NCBI RefSeq assembly: GCF_963576615.1
Contig: NC_088715.1
Span: 62,569,481 to 62,633,480, forward strand
Source of the DNA: Watersipora subatra
Lineage: Eukaryota; Bryozoa; Gymnolaemata; Cheilostomatida; Watersiporidae
Direction: 5' to 3'
Length of the DNA stretch: 64,000 nt
Shown one piece after another: positions 49,803 through 61,665 of this stretch. The notes under the pieces were generated by a model that had not been told where the DNA came from, did not search any database, and was given only the letters and a program-made list of their open reading frames with translations. The translations under genes and the position numbers were made by a program. Each line of letters opens with the position of its first letter. Position 1 is the first letter of the stretch.

Positions 49803-50381
49803 ACACATCATTTTAACAACATTTTCAATATTTTAAAAAAATTGATCGAAAGGTTGACTTGGTAAAGCTTTACTTTTGCTCAATGTGTCTAGAAAAGCCA
49901 CCACTCCACTGTCTACCAATCGATTACCCTGCGTTTATTAATTTCAACAAAATATTTAACACTTTTTTAAACATTCAAAACTAATAGTTGCTCAACCTTT
50001 ATATTTTCGAATGTTGTTTTTAGCGAAGTCAAGCAGAAAAAGCAACTCGGGCAAAATTCTGATTAGGTGGATTCAATATAAACTGATTGTATACTCATAA
50101 TCTTTAAATCAAAAAATAAGTTCGGCTGTTTTAAATTCAAGAAATCGATAAATTAAAAAAAAATTTATTACATTAATTTTCTATATATAAACTTGTTAAT
50201 GAACTACTTGACAGTTTCAGTACTTTTTGTGAACTTTTAGTTTTAATTGTAATCAAATAATATTGCACTTTTTGGTTCGATGAGAACTTTTCGATTTATA
50301 GTTAAACCACAGTGATCTTGTAACAAAACTTCATAAGTTTAAGGTTAAATTCAAACCATCAATACAGTATTTTCAGCATCG

Positions 50382-50451
50382 GGCCTTGTGACCCAATAGA
50401 AAAGGCGTCTGACTACGAATCAGAAGAAGGGTTCGGGTCCAATCAAGGTCA
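50382..50451 (+). pseudogene. tRNA-Arg(ACG) pseudogene, truncated variable/T region
   Basis: Only 70 nt. Bases of the variable region and 5' T strand are missing (AGAAGAAGGGTTCGGGTCC), the D loop GG is lost and the T loop mutated. Confidence 0.8.
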
Positions 50452-50663
50452 ATGTGTCATGTTTTGTGTTGATAAAAGAGTAATTATTACTGACATTAAC
50501 AATAATGGCACTTGGATTTTTGAGATTTATCCGTTCAATTTCTAAATCTTAAAATATTTACTTTAAACTAACTGGAATAATTTACTGAAAGGTATGTTTT
50601 TAACAACTGTCGAAACAATTACATTCAGTGTCATATCTTTAAATCGATGACAACTGATCCATT

Positions 50664-50736
50664 GGCCCTTTGGCCCAATGAATAAGGTGTCTGCCTGTGA
50701 ATCAGAAGCTTGTGGGTTTGAGTCCCATCAAGTTCA
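50664..50736 (+). pseudogene. Terminal tRNA pseudogene, GTG anticodon
   Basis: Last tRNA-like copy. GGCCCTT/CAAGTTC has three acceptor mismatches, anticodon loop CTGTGAA, A31C mispair, T loop TTTGAGT. It follows the previous copy after only 212 bp, so an internal deletion removed most of a unit. ACG-type flank is recognisable to about 50,940. Confidence 0.8.
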
Positions 50737-50940
50737 ATATGTCATGTTTTGTGTTGATAAAAGAGTAATGAGTACTTATGATAATGATATCAACGCATGG
50801 AATTTCGAGATTTAGCAGCTCAAATTCTAAAACATAAAATCTTCACTTCAAGTGAAATAATGTAAAATCATTTATTTAATTGTTTGTTATTAAGAATAGT
50901 CGAAACCATTCCATTCAGTGTCATATCTTCAAACTTGATT

Positions 50941-52690
50941 GTAGTACATAAAATCAAGCTTTTTGAAATGTTTTGATGGAAACTATTAATTTTATTTTTT
51001 GCATAGGATTATGAGTGTGGTGATTTCATTGGTTATTACGCGGGGTACAAACTTTATTGAGTACCGTGAAACCTGAAAAACATTCCAGTACTATTTTTAT
51101 ACCAACTCGTTAAGGCCATGGTTTATGAATGCATAACATATGAAAAATCACAGTACAATATAAAAGCATGTAAAAGTACTGAACATAACTGAATTGTCAC
51201 AAGAAACAATATACCATGGTATAATAAAATAAAACAGCATATGCAACTAACATGTAGTCTCTAGTACATAATCCCATGGAAATTAACAGCTTAAATATTA
51301 AGAATAGTCATTCAGATCTGGCTGCCTTCCATAGAAGCCAAAGACACGTTACGCTATGAGTTAAACACAACCTTAGCTCATGACTCAAAGTTGGCTACTA
51401 TCATTGGTCAGCACGGATTAGGCTAATTTGACTCTGCATGAACTCCAAGAATGCTAAGCTAATAAAATTTTCTTACATGCCTATCAAAATTTTTTAATTT
51501 TTTTGTAATACTTTTTTTGTAATACATGTTGTTGTTTGTTTTTTGGTTTGTTAATTGCTGAATAATTCAACTAAATTATTAATAATGAACCATCCTACAT
51601 GATTTACCAAAGATTCCCTCAGCTTTTGGTGACAACAGAGCTGTCTGAAAACTTTTATCTGGCTTTGCCATTGGTAAGAATCTATATTTTTTATAAGACC
51701 CATGCTAACAATTTATGGACTAACGAAGTTACGCAATACATTCTAGCACTTCAACTTTGACCTTTTTTATTTTAATCTCATGATTATGATTGTCTGAACA
51801 AATTTATAGTTCAAATATATTCACCATATAGCCTTAAGCCTTAGCCTAGCCTAAGCCATAGCCTTAGGCCTACTTATTTTAAAATTTTTATATTGCACAT
51901 TGTTTTCATAACTAGAATTTTGTTGTCATAGATAGCCTATGCATAACTATTTTCATAGAGCTTTTATTTGTCCCCTTTTGTTTAAACAGTACTCATATCA
52001 ATCCTCAAGCTTGCTTTTTACATATTGTATGCATTCAGTTCCAACATCATTATATTAGTCAGACTATTCACTAGCTTTTTACTTAGACTATAGTTTTTTT
52101 GTGTTTCTCTTTTTCATGTTGCTGTTGTACACTGCTTTTTAGTTAGTTTACTCACTGCGGTACCTTGTCAAAAACATTGTAAAATATGACTATTGATTAC
52201 CACAATAAAGATTGCTCATATATATATATATAGTTATCAGACAGCTTTTCGAAACAAAAAATACCTAGCTGATAATAACAAAATTGACCAATCCAATGCA
52301 AGCATTGCTAATGTGGTTCTGACAAACACTAGCACACTGTTTTAGCTTCATCAAAGTCCTGAACATACTAGGGTCTGTTTAGGCTTCAAACATTGTTTTG
52401 TTTGCAACCACATTTTTAACATGAGATAATCACACAGCTCTGGAATGTAGACCAAGACCCCAACCTCTCAACCCACCTATCTCTAAATCATATAGTTTCT
52501 GAGCACTCTGTAGTTTTGAGCTATTTATCAATGTTGTTTGTTGAATTACAAGCATTTATCAAGTTTCCAAAGTTAAAAATACTCAACTAATATCAAAAGG
52601 TCAAAAGGTCAGCTCAGTTTCTATAATCAGTATAGACTGTGAGATGGCTGTTTAGAACAATTATGAAGCCAACTCCCATTCTTTACTATC
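50941..52690. other. Single-copy AT-rich sequence
   Basis: No gene recognised. Contains a short imperfect GCCTTAAGCC/CCTAAGCC repeat (about 51,829-51,872), T-rich stretches near 51,490 and an (AT)n run at 52,218-52,232. No open frame of note on either strand. Confidence 0.6.
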
Positions 52691-53575
52691 GTTAGGTAGT
52701 GGTACAGGTACTAGGTATAACTAGGTAATGGTACAGGTACTAGGTATCACTAAGTACTGATACGGGTATTAGGTATCACTTAGTACTGATACAGGGATTA
52801 AGTGACACTAGGTAGTGGTACAGGTACTAGGTATCACTAGGTTGTGGTACAGTTACTAGGTATCACTAGGTACTGATACAGGTACTAGGTATCACTAGGT
52901 ACTGAAAAATGTACTAGGTATCACTAGGTACTGGTACAGGTACTAGGTATCACTAAGTAGTGGTACAGGTACTAGGTATCACTAGGTACTGATACAGGTA
53001 CTAGGTATCACTTGGTACTGATACAGGTAATATGTATCACTTGGTACTGATACAGGTATTAGATGATGCTAGGCAGTGGTACAGGTACTAGGAATCATTA
53101 GGTAGTGGTACAGGTACTAGGTATCACTAGGTAGTTTTACGGGTACTAGATATCGCTAGGTACTGATACAGGTACTAGGTATCACTTGGTACTGATACAG
53201 GTACTAGGTGACACTAGGTAGTGGTACAGGTACTAGGTATTACTAGGTAGTGGTACAGGTACTAGGTATCACTAAGTACTGATACAGGTACTAGGTATCA
53301 CTAAGTAGTGGTACAGGTACTAGGTATCACTAAGTAGTGGTACAGGTACTATGTATCACTAGGTACTGATACAGGTACTAGGTATCACTTGGTACTGATA
53401 CAGGTAATAGGTATCACTTGGTACTGATACAGGTATTAGATGATGCTAGGCAGTGGTACAGGTACTAGGAATCATTAGGTAGTGGTACAGGTACTAGGTA
53501 TCACTAGGTATTGGTACAGGTACTAGGTGACACTAGGTATTTTATAGGTACGACTCTAGGTATCACCTAGAGTAG
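52691..53575. repeat. 29-bp minisatellite (GGTAC/TAGGTATCAC type)
   Basis: About 29 tandem copies of a 29-bp unit, represented by CACTAGGTACTGATACAGGT plus ACTAGGTAT. Variants alternate TAGTGG and TACTGA at one site and CACT/CACTT at another. A second, shorter block of the same family lies at 58,180-58,277 and resumes at 58,938. Confidence 0.92.
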
Positions 53576-55070
53576 TACATATACATACCTGGAACATAAA
53601 AGAGTTTAGACAATTGTTTAGGCATTGTTTTATATAAAGCCTCACTTCCGGTGATGGCATTCGTTCAGAAAATTTACATACACTTGCATTGCTGAATTTA
53701 CTTTTACACTTTCTGAAGCTTAGAACTAGGGCTAAACATATTGACTAAAGGACTTTTATACCAGTCTAAACTAGCAAATATAGGTTAGACTAGAAAATAG
53801 ATTAACTTGTATTGTTTAAGTGTACGGCCTGCCTGCAGGCACTGGAGCTTCACATCATGGAACAAAGTTGATGAGAATTAATGTTGGTCCTGATTGAAAA
53901 AAGTAGGTTTGGAGCCTCAACATAAACAATACCGTTGTATGATACCTCACTACTTTGTCCTTTTCAACTTTCACTTATTTATAGATTAATTACCAAGATT
54001 TACAGCGTATTGATTTTGAGCTGGACATATATGATTATTCATTGTTGTACAAAATTTTACAGTAGTAGTAACCTTGGAAATCACTTCAATCATGAGCTTT
54101 ATAATACTACTGTTGCAATGATTCAGATGGAGGCCCAGGCTTGGTTATGAATCTGAGTATGCTGCTAATATGGATGATCACACATTCCTTTTCAAAATTC
54201 AATTTTCATGGGCAGGGAACAAGGAATGGAATTTTAATAATACAGTATGCATGCACTACTAACCAAAAGACTTTCCTTCCAAAGTCTGGTTGTGCATCAG
54301 CGAGTTTCTAAATATTATTAATTTTAGCATAGACGTGCTTAAAATGTTGTTTTAGTTTTTTTAAGTCGTGAAATGCTGCTCTCCTCGCATTCAATTCCAC
54401 CAAGCAAACAACAATCAACTACGGGTCTGCAAAGGTTTACTTCAATGTACCCTTAAAGGTTCTATACTTAATTTACATCACACTGACCTCTTAAATTAGT
54501 TTTAGTGCCAAGCAGTTGTGCAGCACCTCATTGTGGTAATCAAGTCTGAGGGTTTACTTTTCATCGGTTTTCAAAGACTGACTTACTGCGGAACCAACGG
54601 CTGGTGAATATGAAATGTCTCTCCTCTTTCAACTCTGGTAAAGTTGACAAACTGTGGCAGCCCACCAGCTCATCACATTTTTGCTAAGTATTTTATAACA
54701 TTTTATAAAGAGATTAAGTTTAGTACTAAGTACTAGGTACAAAAGACCACCTATTTAATGTCTTAACAATAATGATGCTAGTAAAAGTAGAAGCTGATAC
54801 TTAGTGTAAAGGAATCTTCTACAGGACTAAAAATTCATAACTTTGAAAGAAGTCTTAGTCTTTGTAGGCAACTCATGTCATCACCCATTGTGGCACTTCA
54901 GCTGGTTTGTTTTCTTGAGGGTTGGTTAGGTTTATTATTCTTATGTAGTGCTATATTTTTAGCCCATTATGGAAAATTTTCTAGGTAGATCGATTGTTAT
55001 GAAAAAATGTAAGCATTACTTCTGTTAATGTTACTTAAAATATATATCGCTGATTTGATTTTTATTTCAG
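53576..55070. other. Intergenic or intronic sequence without recognised gene
   Basis: Single-copy sequence ending in a good 3' splice acceptor (TTTATTTCAG at 55061-55070). I searched for the N-terminal C2 half of the THAP domain that should precede the exon at 55071 and did not see it here. Confidence 0.5.
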
Positions 55071-56165
55071 GCGCGCTTTACAGACAACTGCTATTCACAA
55101 GTGAGAGGCGTAAAATTTTTGAAGAAAGATGCAGTTCTTATGGTGTTTTATTTTGCACCTGCAAAATCACAGCCAAAGAGAAGAGCACACTTTCGTTTAG
55201 CAAACTCCTCTGGTAACTATAATAATATTGTTTTACTTAGTTTAATTTGCTGTAACATGATGAAGCTGTTGAATGACAAGGCGAAAAAGTGTTTAGCCCT
55301 ATTGGAATATTGAAATATCCGAGTGGCAATTTCACCCATTTTATTAATTGATTTTATAGGTATAAGTTTAAAGTGACCTTATTTTATGCAGTCATTATAG
55401 AACAAGTGCCTGTAGATGGCGATGTGAGGGGAATACATCTCAGTAGCCCAGCATATTGACCATAGTTGCATATCTATGAGTAAGCATTTTCTAGTAGTTT
55501 ATTATATATTATATTCACTAAATATTGATGGCATTGTATAGCCTATGTGCATAGTGCAGGACTAACATGTTGTAGCCTAATGTTATTCTCTGAAGTGCTG
55601 TAACATCAATAAAATATTTGTTGACTATGTTATAAGTTGCTTTGCAGATGTCTCCTCCAGTATTAACAGTGACAGCCACCTACAAGAGACTATTCCTAAC
55701 GATGAACATCCTGACGAGTCTGAGTGTACTGAAGTGGTTACATGTAAGTGGTGAGTCAATGAGGTCACCATGGTCGAGAAATCTTTTCTTTACTATCTTT
55801 CTAGCTGGGTGTTGAAGGTAATTGAATCGTGTACAGATTGTTGCATGATCACGACACTGAAGGAACCCGTTGCAGCTCTTAGAGAGGTGGCCTTACACAT
55901 CGTTAGAAAAGAGTATTACGAATGAGCACAAAAGCACCTAACACGACAAGTATTCACGAAGTTAGAGTTTGCAGAGAACGTTTTTAGACAGTGGGCTCCA
56001 GCACTAGATGATACCCAGAATTCACTGATTGACCTTTTGTGGAACAAGTTGACACACGCAAGCTTTAAAACAGAAACAGCCTGTAAGCATAACACGCTAG
56101 AACTTATCATTAAGAAATTCCTACTTTCTAGGATTCACTTTTATTGTAAAAAAATACCAAGCTAG
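55071..56165 (+). pseudogene. THAP/P-element-type transposase remnant
   Basis: Exon-like 55071-55212 follows TTTATTTCAG and ends TCTG/GTAAC. It reads ARFTDNCY then GVKFLKKDAV then MVF, matching the C-terminal end of a THAP zinc finger (HF-T-DC, then LK-AVPTIF). The zinc-binding His is Arg and the invariant AVP proline is Leu. It joins in phase to 55648 (after TTTGCAG), an acidic Ser-rich linker. The same frame continues past TGA (55752-55754) and TGA (55923-55925) to TAG (56163-56165). This part has an SSWVLKVIESC...C motif and a basic-aromatic tail (KKFLLSRIHFYCKK), as in C-terminal regions of P-like transposases. No catalytic core lies between linker and tail, so it looks internally deleted. 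Family assignment rests on motif recognition only. Confidence 0.6.
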
Positions 56166-58164
56166 CTGAGGTAAACTCTTTCACACATAGATTCCAAATC
56201 CATGGCTGATCTGGTGAAGAGCTTTACTATTTTGCCATTTCAGTATTGTCCATTGGCTTTGTTTTTGCTTATATTTAAATATTGTAGGTTCGCTATATTT
56301 GTCTTAGTAATTAGAATGTGACATTATTTGTGTATTGTAACTTTATGCATATTGTGTTTGTATTTTTAGATGTGTGTCTGTCTATATCTGAAAACTGAAT
56401 TTTTGGTTTTGCCACTAAATATGCAAAATATTTGTAAATTATACATTGTCCATTGCATATTTTTGTAACATATAGTAAGTGTATACTGTATCATAAATTT
56501 GTTAGATGTACCACCGGCGCTAAAAATCCGGTTTTTTATATCATACTGTTAAAGTTGTGAAATTAACATTTTAATTTATCGATTATTAAAGTAATGTTTT
56601 GGTTGCTATTTTTGTTTCAGATGTCAGTGTAGCCAAATCAAGAAGCTGAAAACATCTATATGTATAACTTGTACGGTCAAAGTAATTCTCAGAATTTTTG
56701 CCATTTACTCAATCAAAAGTGGAGTTTACCAATTATTTTATATATTTTATCTCACAAACAAACTCGAGCAGAGTGAATGTTTGAGAGTTTTATGATAAAT
56801 GCATGTGCACACAACTCACGAAAATTATTCATCAACAACGTCGCAAACCCTTGTACCAAAATCTCATCAACAAATTTAATCATTTTTCAGTGGAGTCGTT
56901 TAAGTATAATAACGATACAAAACACAAAAAAACCTATTTAATTATGTTACCATATCTTTGTAAATTGTCAACACTATCTTAAAACTTACCCATCTAATAG
57001 GATTATACACAAATAGACAGATTAATTTGGCCGAAAATCGTTATTAAAACTTGCCAGGCCTTACTTTCATCAACATTAAGGCCGGCAAACGAAACGCCGA
57101 GCGACAGAGAATAGAACCATTAAGTCGTGCGCATTTTACGAAAAAATAACGTACACATTTCACCAGTTTATAGCATTGGCAAATTACCAAAGATTTTTGT
57201 AATTAACGTAGACGTACTAAAATATAATCGTTTCTTTTTTGCCGATTTCAAAGTAGCTGACATTTTTGACACTTTTGAGTACTTTGGTATTTTAACTGAT
57301 GTCCAAAACAGTGAAAGTAAAGGAAATGACGATGATATTTTTTTCTAACGATTCTTATGAGATTATTACAATATTTAGTTATAAGTTTGGATGACTATTG
57401 AAGTTTTATAGTCACACTAACAACATCGATGATGGGCAACATGTTACTGTTATTATTTTTTCTAAATAGTTTTGTTGAATAGATTTTCTAAAAATCTGTA
57501 TAAATATCACAACTTTTTGATATCTTGATATTGTTAGCTATGACGTTTTGAAATGTAAACGAAATTGTGCAATGGTTTTCTATTCTTACTGTATTACTAT
57601 ATTAATAACATTGGTTATTCTAATAATATCAGTGCATTTTACTTCTAATATTGCATTTCTCCTATTGCGGGGGGAGAGATATAAGCATATAATCTTTTCC
57701 TTTCATTATTGCTGTTTTTTGTATATAATAACACCTACATCCAGTACAATACAGCTACCATTGCAGTGATCCTATTGCACTGCAGTGCCATTTGACTGCT
57801 AATGTTGCATTTCTCAACCATCAGTATACCCTTTCGTTTTTCCAATATCACTTTGGTCGTGGGCTGTATGACAGGGTAATTTCTAGTATAATTATATACT
57901 GTATATTATATGATATACAATTTTGGGGTTATCTTATCTTTTTTAAAATCTAGGAAAAGAAATCTTCCAATATATGGGAGTTACCAACAAAATAAAAAAT
58001 GGAGAAGTGGAATTGTTGTAGTTAATTAACCCTAACTACTTTTTCAAGTGGTTTTTGGAGGGTGAAAGTTAGTGTCTCAGTAATATGCTATTAACTAGAG
58101 GTGTGGCGTTTCTGCCGCCACGGCTAACTAACTATGACTTCATTGTCTAAACTCTCATAATCGT
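56166..58164. other. Non-coding sequence without recognised gene
   Basis: AT-rich. A 73-codon frame at 57127-57348 opens with GTG and has Asp/Ser-rich C-terminal residues; I do not recognise it and see no splice or promoter context. A plausible acceptor TTTTTGTTTCAG precedes 56621, where only nine codons follow before a stop. Confidence 0.5.
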
Positions 58165-58179
58165 AATGTTATCCTAATC

Positions 58180-58277
58180 ACTAGGTACTTTTACAGGTAC
58201 TACATGTAGGTATCACTATGTGCCCGTACCGGTACTAGGTGCCACTAGGTGCCAGTACAAGTACTAGGTATCACTTA
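58180..58277. repeat. Short block of the 29-bp minisatellite family
   Basis: Contains CACTAGGTACTTTTACAGGT and GGTACTAGGTGCCACTAGGT, diverged copies of the unit at 52,691. It is interrupted by the inverted-repeat element and continues for about 22 bp after 58,938. Confidence 0.85.
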
Positions 58278-58937
58278 GCCTGTCTCGACAAGCTGTTGTT
58301 TTTGCGTAGTTGCTCCCCCGTCGAGCGGCGAGCAACAACAGCTTGTCACAAGACGTACTGCACCTGATGCATCAGCTGCATATATAATGAGTTGTTCTCT
58401 TCCGTCTACGTGGCTTGGCTGCGATGTTATTCTGGTTGCTCCATTGGTAATCATAACGGATTTCACGCAAAAATTTATGTAGAAAAATTAAGATAAGAAT
58501 GTTTAACTGGCGAACCCTCTCTGCAGTAAACTTTATTAGAATTTGAGAACTTAGGCAACAACAGCGACTAAACATGTCGTTATTGTGCGCTCAGTCAGTT
58601 TTATTTCTATTTTTGTATCAGTCAGTTTTATTTGTCCTTATGGATTTTATTTTGAGTTAATTTTATTCTTAAGTTCTACTAAAGTTTATCACAGAAACTC
58701 GTTTTTGGTTAAACGTTGTAATCTTGTTTTTTTCTACATAAATTTTTGCGTGAAATCCGTTATGATTACCAATGGAGCGACCAACATAACATCGCGGCCA
58801 AGCCGCGTAGACGAAAGAGAACAACTCCATATAAGTGCAGCTGATGCACCAGGTGCCGTACGTCTTGTGACAAGCTGTTGTTGCTCGCCGCTCGACGGGG
58901 GGACAACTACGCAAAACAACAGCTTGTCAAGACAGGC
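58278..58937. mobile_element. 660-bp inverted-repeat (MITE/foldback-like) element with TA flanks
   Basis: Bounded by TA on both sides (58276-58277, 58938-58939), within minisatellite DNA that continues across the insertion. Terminal inverted repeats of about 210 bp (58278-58487 and 58729-58937), starting GCCTGTCT, cover nearly two thirds of the element. The central about 240 bp has no coding capacity of note. Open frames of 61-121 aa here are translations of the inverted repeat. TA duplication fits Tc1/mariner-type mobilisation; this is inferred. Confidence 0.85.
58287..58347. repeat. Hairpin nested in the left inverted repeat
   Basis: GACAAGCTGTTGTT (58287-58300) pairs with AACAACAGCTTGTC (58334-58347), a perfect 14-bp stem, with an inner GTTGCTC/GAGCAAC pairing. 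The mirror copy is 58869-58882 with 58915-58928. Confidence 0.9.
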
Positions 58938-58959
58938 TAGGTATCACTAGGTAACTTTA

Positions 58960-59421
58960 GAATAAGTTATAATGTTTTTGGCAAACCTTTGGTTGCTATT
59001 ATGTTTGTTTTAATATTTTAGTAAATTTATCATATTGATTAACAATACAAACTGCTACTTGGTAAGGCCAGGGAGAGTAATGATATGTTTACTGCTTGTA
59101 TCAAACTTGGCTTGTATCAAAGTTCAACCACAAAGGCTAGTCAGTCACAGCTATGCACGTTTATCATCAAATTTTATTGAGTCTATTGACAAGAACCAGT
59201 AGTCACAGTTTCACATGGTATAACTATCACTCACTTTTAAACATAGTAAAAAGTTCAATCACATAAAATATTTTTGTAAAACTAAATAATATTTTGTAAT
59301 TTTATTTTTTTAAATAGCTGAGAAAGCTGCATAATATTGTAGACTTCCAAATGCTTTGATTAAAATCAGTGTTATAAATTTTTAATTAGTACTGTTATGC
59401 TGGCATATTCAAATGGTCAAC
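58960..59421. other. AT-rich sequence, nothing recognised
   Basis: No gene, RNA or repeat seen on either strand. Confidence 0.5.
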
Positions 59422-59692
59422 GTCTGTCTCTGTCTCTCTCTTCCTTCTCTCTCTTGCTATTTCTTGCTATGTCTTGCTGTCCGTCGCTGTCTCTTGCTTC
59501 TCTCGCTGTACCTCACTCGATCTCACGATATCTCTCACTCTTTTGCTCTCTCCTTCTTTCACTATCCTACTCGTTTTTTCGCTCTTTTAGTCTCTTGCTC
59601 TTTCGCTCTCTTGCTCTTTCATTCTCTCCCTCTTTCATTCTCTCCCTCTTTTGCTCTTTCCCTCTTTCGCAGTTTCTCATTCTCTCTCTATT
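59422..59692. repeat. CT-rich low-complexity tract
   Basis: Degenerate pyrimidine tract built from CTCTCTTGCT, CTCTTTCATT and similar words. The 99- and 131-codon Leu/Ser-rich frames over it are compositional. Confidence 0.9.
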
Positions 59693-61616
59693 TTGATAAT
59701 AAATGTTTATGGTTTACGCTTCATCTCTGGCTTGTAAAAAAATATGTTTTTTGCTTTTTCTTGTTTTTATTTTTGTGTCTAGTTTCTTCAACTATGTGTT
59801 ACAATTAGCTACATATTTTTTATCTAAGTTTGGGTCCACTCATTACTGCTTATTTTGTTGAGCTTTGGATACAATAGTTGTCTTGGTAAATCGCTCATCA
59901 CCTATCTTGCTAATGATGTAAAGTTGTTGTAAAGTATAATTTATACCAAGTTAATGTGTCACACATTAATTTGGTAAATTGAACTTTACAACAATAATCA
60001 CCAGACTTTTCTATAAAGTTTGTTCCATAATTTAAATTACATGAAACTTCTTAAACATTCCAAAAATGCTGATTTGTATTCTACCATCTAATATAATGCT
60101 GGCCTAATAAACAAATTAAGCAATGAAAAAAATTACAAGTAATAAATTCAAAGAAAAAATGAAATAAAATAATGAGCAAAAATGAAGAAAACGGAAAGCT
60201 AAAAATAAATTGTTGAACAATTCAAGTGAATTAAAAAACTGAGTTACTTTTAAAATGTTTTATTGAATATTAATGATGCTATATTACGAAGAGTTTGAAA
60301 ATTTTTGAAATATTCAACATAATAGATGAACTTACAGAAAAACCTGGTCAAAAACTGGCCATTCAGCTCTTCAATAAGTCTATCAAAAAGATAAAATAAT
60401 GACCTCAGAAGAGCTTACATCTACTCAGGTGGTTATGAGCATTGCTACTAAAAGGTTTGCAGCTGTTAAATTGTTAAAGATTGCGGTGCTTCTTGATGTT
60501 GCTGAAAAGATTTTTTGTGTTAGTGAACAATTATTTGAGATGTACTAGCAAGTAAACACGGCGTCACAAGGTTTCGTCTTTTTTTATTTACTACTCGAAG
60601 TGAGCCAGTTTTCATTTCAATCGAATATTTGTTTCAAACTCCGAATACAAGTCATAAGTTTTATAGTCATTTCTTGCTAGTACCAATCTCCTCTGATTGC
60701 AACAATCAACTTGCTTGCTTTCAAGTGAACCTTTCGGAGATGTAATTACAGAAGGTATTCAGAGCTTGTCGTGGACACATTATTTTTTCCTATTGACAGT
60801 GGTGACACTAAGTTTATCTTGTTCATTGACTATTTAATAACTCTAAAAGCGGCCACAATAGGAATGTGTCATCTCATTTACCCACTAGTCTAGACTACTG
60901 ATCGGGCGATGAGCTCTCATGATTGATTGCATTTGTAAATTGTTGTGGATTTCTTCATATCAATTTGGATGACCTTTTGTTAAGCCTTATTGTGTCACTT
61001 GACTACAAGTATGAGTAACAGGTACTTTGGGGTTTTTTTTGTAACAGACGTAAATTATCATTGATGTTGATTCCTGTAGTTTGAAGAAAGGTAAGTAGTA
61101 GCAAGGTGACATCATATTTTCATGCATGAGGATCAGCCTTGCAATCATCTATCTTAACTATTTGGGCACACTTTCTGCAGTTTGTCAATGTTGATGTGTT
61201 TTTCTTTTGCTGACTATGGTATCAAAGCAATTGGGTGATAGGAGCTGCAACCAATGTGCCAACTGTCCTTCTGGATGAGCCCTCTAGATTAACCTAGTCA
61301 GAATGATGTGGTAACCTTTAGTTTATATGCCATTTGCAAAATAAGTGTGCTATAAAGTCTTTTTACATTCCTATTTTTGTTACGTTGTTCATTAGATGCG
61401 ATTTTTGCACTTTTTAAGTATAGTAATATTTTACCCTTTTTGTCTATCGAGTACTTGATAAGTCTGCTACCAGATTATGTGACATTAGTTTGTCTGCCCA
61501 GTAGAAAGGTTTGAAAAGTCAAAATGAAATCTATCTCTCATCCCCTAGTATCTTAAATGCTTTTTGTTAGTGTTCATCCCAGTCAACAATGCTAGCATCC
61601 CTGACTTTGTTTTAAC
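59693..61616. other. Single-copy sequence; one small unassigned open frame
   Basis: Mostly AT-rich with no recognised gene. A 49-codon ATG frame at 60399-60548 (begins MTSEELTSTQ, ends EQLFEMY, TAG) has more balanced residue use than its surroundings. I see no homologue or splice context and give it low weight. Confidence 0.4.
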
Positions 61617-61665
61617 CATGTGACATGTGGCATGTGACATGTGACATATGACATGTGACATGTGA
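61617..61665. repeat. 7-bp tandem repeat CATGTGA, seven copies
   Basis: Seven units with two single-base variants (CATGTGG, CATATGA). Nearly palindromic CACATG/CATGTG steps. Confidence 0.92.

Larger units (their letters stand above)
1..50940 (+). repeat. Tandem array of tRNA-Arg(UCG)/tRNA-Arg(ACG) gene pairs
   Basis: Directly visible: 74 tRNA-like loci, all + strand, alternating about 650 and 695 bp apart, embedded in repeated spacers. The UCG type starts GGCTCTG and ends CAGAGTC plus discriminator A; the ACG type starts GGCCTTG and ends CAAGGTC plus A. Both fold as 73-nt cloverleaves without introns: anticodon stem TCTGA/TCAGA, T stem GTGGG/CCCAT, T loop TTCGAGT. The D arm and anticodon arm match animal tRNA-Arg(UCG), and the ACG type keeps the C13-A22 D-stem mismatch typical of animal tRNA-Arg(ACG). 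Boxes A and B lie inside the genes. The array continues past the left edge and decays into single-copy DNA near 50.9 kb. Confidence 0.97.

Noticed and set aside
1-50940. 5S rRNA, snRNA or histone-type tandem array
   Set aside because: No 5S, U-snRNA or histone sequence is present in the spacers. The only recognisable genes are tRNA-Arg.
53935-54150. 71-codon frame as an exon
   Set aside because: Non-ATG start, no splice sites in phase, no recognisable domain and ordinary AT-rich composition.
55916-56110. 64-codon minus-strand frame
   Set aside because: It is antisense to the transposase-like segment, whose + frame has the recognisable motifs.
58585-58950. 121-codon frame as a protein gene
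   Set aside because: It lies across the inverted-repeat element and its complement also opens frames, so it is a by-product of the repeat.
59397-59808. Leu/Ser-rich 99- and 131-codon frames
   Set aside because: Compositional open frames over a CT-rich simple-sequence tract.
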